This document shows, one piece after another, positions 1 to 11,331 of a DNA stretch of 64,000 nt (its first letter is position 1; the number at the start of each line of letters is the position of its first letter). The stretch comes from Bicyclus anynana. Lineage: Eukaryota; Arthropoda; Insecta; Lepidoptera; Nymphalidae. The stretch lies in the NCBI RefSeq assembly GCF_947172395.1, contig NC_069102.1, forward strand, positions 10,198,442 through 10,262,441, in the 5' to 3' direction. Below the pieces are notes generated by a model, which ran no database searches, was not told the DNA's origin, and saw nothing but the letters and a program-made list of their open reading frames with translations. The position numbers were made by a program, and so were the translations under genes.

Positions 1-1365
1 AAAACATTCAACCGACTTCAAAAACATATAACGTACCGACTAAACTAAAAAGCAAAAAAAACATCGTATTATATTCTACCTACTGATCAGTTTGAAGCGG
101 TGCTAACCCGGTGATGTATTAATTCAAGCCATGTCAGAATAATTATCATAACGATAAAGGTTTTTCAGACAGTGTTCTTTCAAGTAGCTCTTGAAACGGC
201 TACTGTTCATCAAACAAAAGATTCATTGCATGTCGAGGCTCTTACGATTTTTAAAAGTTCCCCTCGATTTCTCCAGGATCCCATCATCAGATCCTGACAT
301 GATGAAAATGGGACCACCTCAGGAGTATTCCCTACCCTTTCGAACAAAAAAAGAATTCAAATCGGTCCAAGCCTCTTTGACATTAAAAAAAAACATACAC
401 TCGAGTTGCGACCCTTCTTCTTTTTTTGAAGTCGGTTAAAATAGTACAAAATGTCGTTGCATATACGTACTAATATTGTATAGTGAATATTATAATTATT
501 TATATAAACTTTATAAATAAACAACAAAGTGGTTTCTTACGTAACTATTTTGTATATATTGCGTTACCATTGTCCTTCATCTATCAGTTGGTAGTAGAAA
601 TACCTATCGGTACTTCCGCGGTTTTGAAAATCCCTTTGCCGCGCGTGCCGACCTCGTTTGAGTGCAAGGTCGTTGCTACTAAGCCAAATAATAATATGCA
701 AATACATGTTTATTATTGACTTGTTTACTGCCCTTTTATTTATTTAACGGAATTATAATGTTTGTAATGATATATTAATTATCATCTTTCAAGATGTTAG
801 TGAAAAAGAGCATTTGTGTTAGTGACGATTTAGGATTTTTCAAAAAAAGTTTCATGCAGGTTAAAGGCAGGCGTCCACAGATCCGTATCGTACGTTTTAA
901 TTTAAACTCCGTGTTGCAGTGGAATCACTTACTAATAGACAAAGAAGCGTCAGCTGATCAGGTCCATTCATCAGGTCAGCTGACGAATGGAACAATTAAC
1001 ATACTTCATCATTACAACCCATATTCGGCTTACTGTTAAGCACGAGTCTCCTTTCTGAATGAGAGGGGTTAGGTAAATAGTCCACCACGCTGGCCCATTG
1101 CGGATTGGCAGACGTCACTCACCTAAGAGAATTAAGTTCAAAATTCTCAGGTATGCAGGTTTCCTCACGATGCTTCCTTCGCCGTCTGAGACACGTGATA
1201 TTTAATTTCTTAAATTGCACATAACTGAAAAGTTGGAGGTGCATGACCCGGATTGGATTCGAACCTACGCCCACCGAATCAAGGTAGAAGACATATCTAC
1301 TAGGCTATCACGACTCTTGTATCTCTTTAATTCCAGATAACATATTTGTATCTCCTTAATTTCAG
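1..1365. mobile_element. HNF4 upstream intron: ACCGACTTC element and a SINE
   Basis: About positions 8-437 form an element with inverted ends AACCGACTTCA / TGAAGTCGGTT, related to copies at 23797-25006 and 32920-33265. Positions 999-1318 hold a SINE in minus orientation with a tRNA-like B-box on the minus strand (GGTTCGAATCC) and an A-box-like TGATAGCCTAG. The remaining 440-999 is AT-rich without a supported gene. Confidence 0.6.
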
Positions 1366-1549
1366 ATAGTGATATGCAACTGGAGACCAGCAGCAGTGAG
1401 GCCAGTGCTACCAGTTCCATCACCCTGTCTCAACACTGCGCCATCTGCGGGGACCGCGCCACGGGGAAACACTACGGGGCCTCATCCTGCGACGGGTGCA
1501 AAGGTTTCTTTAGACGAAGCGTTAGGAAGAATCATCTGTACACGTGCAG
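1366..1549 (+). CDS. HNF4: HNF4 exon: first zinc finger of the DNA-binding domain
   Basis: Starts after TTTCAG and ends at CAG|GTGTGT. It encodes a Ser/Thr-rich A/B-domain tail, then the first C4 zinc finger with P-box CDGCKGFFRR and the following helix SVRKNHLYTC. A second AG 29 bp upstream (1335-1336) could act as a tandem acceptor. The exon is in phase with a missing upstream exon that contributes one base. Confidence 0.95.
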
Positions 1550-4500
1550 GTGTGTGTCTCAATGCTTCATACAAATAACTGCTATAATATATGTCCTCTG
1601 AGAAGACCGTGCCATGGATAAATACTACGGGGCTTCGTCCTGCGACGGGTGCAAAGGCTTCTTTAGACGAAGCGTTAGGAAGAACCATCTGTACACGTGC
1701 AGGTGTGTGTCTCAATGCTTCATATACATAACTGCTATAATATATGTCGCCGGAGGAGACCACGGAGAAACACTACGGGGCTTCATCCAAATAGCCGCTA
1801 ATTTATAATAGCCACATGTGGGGACGATAAAATTGGTAAATACCACAAGACAAAGCTGCCACGGGTGCAAAGGCAAACGAAGCGTTAGAAAGAATCATAT
1901 GTACACGTGTAAGTTTTTGTCTTTATGCTTCATACAAGTATCCGCTAACTCTTTAATAGATACATAGTATCTGTGGTGGATACTAAAAGATGAGGTAGTA
2001 ACGTGTGCAAAGTCTTCTTTAGTCAGATCATTTGAAAGAATCATCAATACACGTCCAGTAGGCCTAACGTGCGACCAGTCGACATATCTCATTAAGATAA
2101 CTAGACAAAAGTTTTAATTGTCAACCAATAGCAGCGCAACCAGAAATATTGCTATCTCTTTCGTTTCCTTTGGGACGGAAGAGATGGGACTATTTCGCCG
2201 CCATTTGTTAGGTCGCATGTTGGGCCCTCAGGGACGCTTTTTAAATTTTACTATGTATAATTTCCTGGTTTTAGAATACATTTTCGCAATTGAAATAATA
2301 CAAACATTGTCTGTCTTTCCAGGTTCAGCAGAAATTGCGTGGTAGACAAAGACAAAAGAAATCAGTGCAGATATTGTAGGCTAAGGAAATGTTTTAAAGC
2401 TGGCATGAAAAAGGAAGGTAAGTAAGCTTTTTTACGCATGTATTTTATTATATTAAAGACATTGTCAAAAGTCCCTTTTTCCATACAAATAAACGAAAGT
2501 TTTTTAATGGTAAGTAACGACATTTGTTAATCAGGGATCGAACCTAGGAACTCTCGGATTTGTATCCCCTTAGCTATTGTGGCTGTATGTTGAGTAATAA
2601 AGTTCGTGTTTCTAGTCCGTATTATGTCAGCAAAACCTATAGTTGTGGCTTACATTCTGTCATATAATAAATTGCACTCATAGCAACGAACTTAGTGACT
2701 CAGCTCTTCAGTGCATGTATATTATTTGCATAACCGTAAATGACTAATATCTAGTCATTGATTAATCATAATGTAACACAATGAAGTAAAAAGATGGTTT
2801 CCAGTAAACCAAATTAATATTTTAAGAAATTAAATATCAAGTGTCTCAAACGGTGAAGGAAAACATCGTGGGAAAACCTGCATACCAAAGAATTCCCTAA
2901 ATTCTCTGCGTGTGTGAAGTCTGCCAATTCGCATTGGGTGCATTCGTAGTGGACTATTGGCTTAACCCCTCTCATTCTGAGATGAGACTCAAGCTCAGCA
3001 GTGAGCTGAATATGGGTTGATAATGATGATGAAATTAATAAGTTTCAAAATTTCAGAATGATACAGAAATGACTAATGTACCCACTAAAACCATCTAGTG
3101 GTACTACTGCACAACTGTTTCAATTCCATATAAATTCGCGTTTACGTTAACGCGATAGTAACAGTATGAAAACATTGAAATCTCTCACACTGATCGTGTG
3201 TGAAAAACGAACAGTTTTATCGGACGTTAGCGCTGCAGGCATGTAAGATTACTTGATCGTCAGTGGCTGACATTATAAAACTGATACTTAAAACATTCTT
3301 TTCACTAGCTCCTGGACTATTAAAATAATATGTGATTGTATTTCCCCAACCGTTTAGACACAAACAAATTAAGCAGCTAATTATGTTATTATAATTAAAC
3401 TTGAGATAATTAGTAGTTTCAACTAAACCTACATACATTAACCATATTTTTATTAAAGAATGACGCACTTGTTTATGTTTTATATTTATCTATATCAGTA
3501 ATATAAATTCAAGTGATATAAATGTATCATATCTTACGAAATTTTTGCTGATCTTCTCAAAAATAATAACTTTTTAAGTATCTACTTACCTGTTTTTTTT
3601 TTCTGATTGTGTAAGTGCCGTAGGCTCCTTTTGGGACCTTACCGGCGTCACCGGGGGGTTTTGGCGAGCGCAGAAGCATCGCCTGATGGGGCCCGAAGGC
3701 AGAAGCAGAGTAGATGGGCGGAACGACTCTCTAAGAGCGTCTCCTCTGAGACTCGGACCTCGACTTAGAGGGTCGTTCGTGAAGGGTGTTTTGGCCATAC
3801 TTACCTGTAGGCGTAGCATCGTCAAAGACTTATCTCTTGAAGAGAAAAAGACAAATTGTCGACGAATAGCCGCGTTTATTAGTTGCCTAAGTCCCAGTTT
3901 TTTCATCCCAATGCCCAAAACAACGCTCATAAAATAATCTTTCATCAATGTTGCAATGTTCTCTTTTGAGAACGATATTTTCTAATCCGCCGCTATTGGT
4001 TGACAATGTGTCTTTTCATGAGATATATCGTTGACGCATGTTAGGCCTATTGGAAGACAGCCATTATGTTTTCACCATCATCACTGTCACCCAATTAAAG
4101 CCAGTGGCACTAATATGATCACCAACGAGGTGATCTCGTATATAGAAATAGACAAAATTAAACTAATGGCGATGTAACCCAAAAAAACAATATCTCTTTC
4201 TTTGCATTGGTACGAAAGAGATTAAACAGGGGCACCGACGCCATTGGACGAAATTTTGGTCTACATTTCTCTTTACTGGTTACATGCTAGCACCACTGTC
4301 CTGACCTTATAAGAGGAGAGACTTGGGATCCCCTCACCCACAACGCTGATCCAAGGTAGGCTTAGGTTGATAAAATATCGCTCTCTTTAATTGGTAAAGT
4401 GCCTAGAAGGCTGGCAGTATTGCCACGTTGTATGTTGCAATACTGATTCTCTGACCTTAATATAGCCTTCGCTTTCTTGTGTTGCTATGAGACAAATGAA

Positions 4501-7500
4501 AGGGTTTTTATATCGATATTTTCGACCCGCGGCTATTGATTGACAATGTGTTGTTGCCGCGTTGTTGCCCTGTCTGTCTACACACTACTCGCACAAACAA
4601 TCGTGACGCCTACGACTAATTCTATGACTAGCGTTCGCGCCGACAAAATAGGGAATGCTGGGTCTTCGCCGGCGAAGACGAGTTCCTCGATATCTAATGT
4701 CACCCGGACGTGGGTTTTCTAACTTACGATGTCGGGGGCGTCCGGACTGATTCACTCAGGTCACGGTTACACCCTCCTGAATGGCCTTCTAAGCCGAGGT
4801 CCGAGTCTCATAGAAGACGCCCTTAGAGAGTCGTTCCGTCCTCTATTTATATTTCAGCCTTCGGGTCTTATCAGGTGATGCTTCTGCGCTCGACCAAACC
4901 CCCCGGTGACGCCGTAGTGGTCCCACATGGAGCCATCGGCACTTACTCAACACGAAAAAAAAAGGAAAGGCTGGGCAGGATGAGCGGCATGAAATGCGGC
5001 AGGACGAATAACGTAGCCACACGAAATCTCTGCCTACTTCCCACGCCACTCGTGCAGTGTGTGGCGGATCGGTTAGGCCTACAGGAGTGTATTCCTGTAT
5101 TTACATGTTTGTCAATACATTTCAGCCGTACAGAACGAGAGGGACCGCATCAACTGCCGGCGCCCGTCATACGAAGAGCCCGCGCAGGCCAACGGACTGT
5201 CCGTGGTGTCGCTGCTCAACGCGGAGCTACTCAGCAGGAAGGTCATTGATGAGGTCAGTTGCACAATAAATAATGAAGGATTAGCAAACAGAAGTGGCAG
5301 TGGGCGGGCCATATTTGTCACAGAACAGATAGCAGCCGGGACATATGTGTTCTGGAAACAACGTAAGTAAGTACGTACGGAAACAACGTAAGTTTGCTCA
5401 TATGCAAGTGCCGTGTCGGTGTCCAGATAGATGATCTGATGATATTAAGAAGGTAGTGGGAAGTGGCTGGATGAGGAAGGCCTATGTCCAGCAGTGGACG
5501 GATAAAGGCTGATGATAATGATTATGATGATGACACATGAATAAATGCCTCGATGTTTCCGTGGTTATCCTGTGCTACTACGAATCATGAAGTCTTTGCT
5601 TTGAGTCCTAGATCAGGCTTTTAATATGGTTTCTGTTGCTTCCAAAAAGTTCTCAATACCCTTCCCAAGAATGAGAAATTGAAAGTGTGAAACTAGTCGG
5701 AGTATCACGTGAGTTTTAGTCGCGTTTCATAATAAATTAATTTGATTAACACTCACGAGAGTTTATATTCTAAAATACTTGGAAGGGATTGAGAATATTG
5801 GTCATATTTAAAAAAACATACCGGTCATCTTGAGAACCACCTCCTTTTTAAAGTCGGTTGAAAATATGGCAAATATTCTTTTTTAAAAAATAAACTTAAA
5901 ACAATATTATTTTTAATAAAATAAAAATCGTTTCGTTAGACTAACAACGCGACGGACGCGGAGATCAACAATCGCAAGCTGGCGAAGATCAACGACGTGT
6001 GCGACTCCATCAAGCAGCAGCTGCTCATACTGGTGGAGTGGGCCAAGTACATCCCCGCCTTCACTGAGCTGCACCTCGACGATCAGGTACTGACGCTTAC
6101 GACAGCTGTACTGACTCTTACATCAAATATACTGACACTTACAGCAGATATAAAGAGGGCCATATCAGGTATACTGACACTTACAGCAGATATAAAGAGG
6201 GTCACATCAGGTATACTGACGCTTACAGCACATATAAAGAGGGTCACATCAGGTATACTGACACTTACAGCAGATATAAAGAGAGTCACATCAGGAATAC
6301 TGACGCTTACAGCAGATATAAAGAGGGTCACATCAGGTATACTGACACTTACAGCAGATATAAAGAGGGTCACATCAGGTATACTGACACTTACAGCAGA
6401 TATAAAGAGGGTTACATCAGGTATACTGACACTTACAGCAGATATAAAGAGGGTTACATCAGGTATACTGACACTTACAGCAGATATAAAGAGGGTCACA
6501 TCAGATATACTGACGCTTACAGCAGATATAAAGAGGGTTACATCAGGTATACTGACACTTACAGCAGATACTATAAAGATGGTCACATCAGATATACTGA
6601 CGCTTACAGCAGATATAAAGAGGGTTACATCAGGTATACTGACGCTTACAGCAGATATAAAGAGGGTTACATCAGGTATACTGACACTTACAGCAGATAT
6701 AAAGAGGGTTACATCAGGTATACTGACACTTACAGCAGATATAAAGAGGGTCACATCAGATATACTGACGCTTACAGCAGATATAAAGAGGGTTACATCA
6801 GATATACTGACGCTTACAGCAGATATAAAGAGGGTTACATCAGGTATACTGACACTTACAGCAGATATAAAGAGGGTCACATCAGATATACTGACGCTTA
6901 CAGCAGATATAAAGAGGGCTACATCAGGTATACTGACACTTACAGCAGATATAAAGAGGGTCACATCAGATATACTGACGCTTACAGCAGATATAAAGAG
7001 GGTTACATCAGGTATACTGACACTTACAGCAGATATAAAGAGGGTCACATCAGATATACTGACGCTTACAGCAGATATAAAGAGGGTTACATCAGGTATA
7101 CTGACACTTACAGCAGATATAAAGAGGGTCACATCAAATATACTGATATTTACTGTATATATAAAGAGGATCACATCAGGTTTACTGACGCTTACAGCAG
7201 ATATAAAGAGGGTCATATCATGTATACTGACACTTACAGCAGATATAAAGAGGGTCACATCAGGTATACTGACATTTACAGCAGACGCTTACATCTCGTT
7301 TACTTACGTTTACGTTAGATATACTGACGCCTATGACAGTTGAACTGACACTTACATCAGATATGCTGACACTTACATCAGGTTCAAAAAATAAATTTCT
7401 GATATAATCAAGCAATTTGCTCATATGCAGTTTAGTAGTAATATGGTGTATGTTTGTGAGCAGGTGGCGTTACTGCGCGCGCACGCGGGCGAGCACCTGC

Positions 7501-10500
7501 TGCTGGGCTGCGCGCGACGCTCGCTGCACCTCTCCGACGTGCTGCTGCTGGGCAACAACTGCATCATCGCCAAGCACAACATCGGTGAGTACACTGCTCG
7601 TGCAGCTGGCGTGCTGCGCGCGCACGCGGGCGAGCACCTGCTGCTGGGCTGCGCGCGACGCTCGCTGCACCTCTCCGACGTGCTGCTGCTGGGCAACAAC
7701 TGCATCATCGCCAAGCACAACATCGGTGAGTACACTGCTCGTGCAGCTGGCGTACCCCACAAAGCCCATTTGCACCAAACTACCTCTAAAGCTATGGCCA
7801 AACCGCTGTGTACATTCTCGTCCACGGTGGTGACCATTGTATAAAATCAGAGGACGCATCAATGTGAACACGTTAGTTCAAGTTCATATACTACTGATGT
7901 CACACCTCCGCGGACACGATCTGTACCCCGTGATTCGGTCGTAACCGAGCTGCGAATGTCACAAGAGGTATACTTACAAAGACGTTTCGCCCTCTATTGA
8001 TTGAAGCATTACAAATACGCAATCAGGAAAACATATTCAGTGACAATAATTTAATGTTTCCATGCACAGACGGCAGGATGGACATAGACATCAGCATGAT
8101 CGGCATCCGCGTCATGGACGAGATCGTGAAGCCGCTGCGCGAGATCGACATCGACGACACAGAGTTCGCTTGCCTCAAGGCCATCGTGTTCTTTGACCCC
8201 AGTGAGTGAGACCTTAACCTTAAACAATATTATCACGCCTTAAGTTAGATTAGATTAGGCAGAGATCCTTCCACTTGCTACGATCTTTGCATATCTCCCT
8301 TGCTTCTTCCATTCCATTTTCTAAGTGGGACTTTAAGCATTGATTTCAAGCTACAAAACACTTTTACCAGATATTGATAAGAGAAATAAAAATGAGTGTG
8401 ATTGAGATCTAAAGTAAACATCTTTAAAAAATAAAAAAACAAAGTGCCATCTATGAGCCTCATCCTGCATCGCAACAGGTTCTTGAAGTGCACAAATGGG
8501 ATTGTTTCAAAGTTCTCTAAGAACGCCATCTACTGGTTGATTAAAATAATGCACTGTTTCACTATGCCTGTAGATGGTAGCACTCATATTTCGGAACACA
8601 TTCACCAATTTATCTCCAAGACAAGCGTGCGTAAAGAAGTTTTAATTCAATAATTTAGGTTTAGTCTGTTCTTAGAATAAGAATAAGAATCATTTATTTG
8701 CTAGAAACATTACATTTAGTTATACAAAGATGTTCTTATGTATTAGGTAACAATGTTTCACCATTAATATGTATACAAATGTTTATTGTTTAATTAATTA
8801 AAGTAAAATTTAATGACATTAAGTTTAAAAGAAATATAATTAATACTATTTTTTTGAAGATCTCTTCTATGGAGTAGTAACATTTTTCTATTAGAAACTT
8901 TTTAAGATTTTCTTTAAGTGTAGGTTTGCTTATGCTTCTGTTTGACAGCTGTTGTGGCAACTTGTTATAGATTTTTGGCGCCATATGCTAAATACTTTTA
9001 TTAAATAGTTAAATTTAACTAATTTAATTTAAGTAGTAAGTTAGTTACTTAGTTTATTAATACTTTCTTAGTTTTGTTATGATTTGTTTTTGGAGTTTAC
9101 TCCTTAAGAATCGATTTTTTATATATAAGGCGCCCGGTATGAGAAAAATCCGAGGGGTAAAACCAACTGAACTAACGAAAAAGTGTCACGTTTTTGGTGC
9201 GCACCTTTAGTGCGCAACTTTCTAATTTAGCTGTGAGTGTATTGAGACGTACATAGGGTATGCTGTATAGGCGACTATACCTATATACTATATGTTATTT
9301 AATTCAAAACATGTAAATATTGGGTCCTTTGTTTAATTTATTATAATATTTATTAACAAAATTATTATGTTATCATTTATTTATGGGCTTATTTTTGTAC
9401 ACCTCTCTATTTGTTGGCAGTAAGATTGTTTGTTTGGCAGTAAAATTAAAGACAGTGTTGCGTTTTTGTGCGCAACTTATTCTGCGCACCTTTCAGCGTG
9501 CGCTGCCAACAGCCATCAGCGTGCATATGTGTGCACGCTGTTGGCGGGTGCGCCCGCCGCGGCCTGCTGCACCTTGGTAGCGCACCTTTCACTTTTTAGG
9601 TGTTAGTATTGAGACGCACAAAGTGTATGCTGCGGGGCAACATACACCTATTTAGACAGTCGATCTGAAAGAGTAAACTCCGTTAGATTGTCGGAGCTGA
9701 CACACACTTTTTTTTTCCAGACGCGAAAGGCCTCTCCCAGCCGCAGAAGATCAAGCAGCTACGCTACCAGATCCAGATCAACCTGGAGGACTACATCAGC
9801 GACCGGCAGTACGACGGGCGCGGCCGCTTCGGTGAACTGCTGCTGTGTCTGCCGCCGCTGCAGAGCATCACGTGGCAGATGATCGAGCAGATACAGTTCG
9901 CCAAGCTGTTCGGAGTGGCGCACGTGGACAGCCTGCTGCAGGAGATGCTGCTCGGAGGTACGGAGTTGATTCCTCACTAGCTGCTGCTGTGTCTGCCGCC
10001 GCTGCAGAGCATCCCGTGGCAGATGATCGAGCAGATACAGTTCGCCAAGCTGTTCGGAGTGGCGCACGTGGACAGCCTGCTGCAGGAGATGCTGCTCGGA
10101 GTTGATTCCTCACTAGCTGCTGCTGTGTCTGCCGCCGCTGCAGAGCATCACGTGGCAGATGAGCGAGTTACTATTTTAGAGAACGAGATACAGTTACTAT
10201 TAATTTTCAATTTAATAGTAAAAATTCATTTCAATACTATTACACACATCACAACATCTTCCTTATGCCTATAAAACCTACAATGTGTGGAATAACCTAA
10301 AAAATTGCCCAAGCTCAGCCTCTTGACCTTTTTAAGATTGCAGCACTGATTTACAGCTTTGGATGTAAGGTGTACAGTAGACCTAAGATGAGAACCACGA
10401 CATATCTCAAGACGTCAGAAACAAATGTTGACCTAAAAGCGGCGGTATCGAAAATATCGCCGTTTTGTTGAGTTAACGCAAAGGCGTTAATACTGTCGAC

Positions 10501-11266
10501 TGGTTACTACTATATATAAACTGTTTTCCGGAATAGAAGAACTGACCTAAACGCCTAAACCTATGATTATGTTACATATTTATACATTTGTGAAGTAAAA
10601 CTTACCCTTGACTCAGTGCGTTACGAAAAGTGTAGTTGGACGAGGCTTTGCGTGCTGCCATCTATAGGCACAGTGAAATAGTGTATTATTTTAAACTAAC
10701 AGTAGATGGCGTTCTTAGAGAACTTTGAAACAATCCCTTCAAGAACCGTGTGGCCTAAAGCACACTTGATTTTTTAGTTTTGATAGCGTTAACGTCTGTT
10801 GCCCAAATCACACTTGATTTTTTAGTTTTGAGAGCGTTAACGTTTGTTAAAAGAGAATCGATATGTAAGTTGGCTAAAGGCCCCGTCTTATGGCGAGGTG
10901 TTGCGCTATATCTAACGCACTAAGGGCGTAGGTGCGTCTACAGAGGCGTCGCTGGAGGAGCCCGCGGCGCCGTCCCCGCTGTCGGCCGGCTCGCCGCCGC
11001 TCGTGCCGCAGCTGCCTCTGCCCGAGGCCGCCGTGTTCGACGTCGCGCCCTTCAAGCAGGAGCCCAACGCGTGAGTCTCGTCTTCATCATCATCGAAATC
11101 GCCATTACCACCATCATCATCCATCATCATCATCATCATCGAAACCGCCACCACCATCGTGATGATGGTGGTGGCGGTGACCATGGTCATCATGATCATG
11201 ATCATCATCATGATCATCATCATCAACATTCATCATCATCGAAACCGCCACCACCATCATCACCAC

Positions 11267-11331
<65 letters not shown>

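Noticed and set aside
1240..1318. tRNA gene
   Set aside because: B-box and A-box-like text belongs to the head of a SINE; it does not fold into a full cloverleaf and recurs with the same flanks elsewhere.
6083..7258. 391-codon minus-strand frame
   Set aside because: Made only of the 42-bp repeat read backwards; no start context or family resemblance.
5997..7343. 448-codon open frame across the minisatellite
   Set aside because: It joins a real HNF4 exon to its intron. The donor, acceptor and homology show that the mature product skips the repeat, so it is not annotated as a gene.
6087..7385. CRISPR-like array
   Set aside because: Repeats are contiguous without unique spacers and the genome is eukaryotic.
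7585..7753. A second functional exon 5 of HNF4 (mutually exclusive exon)
   Set aside because: The copy's only acceptor-like AG gives the wrong frame and the duplicate is nearly identical, so no alternative exon is supported.
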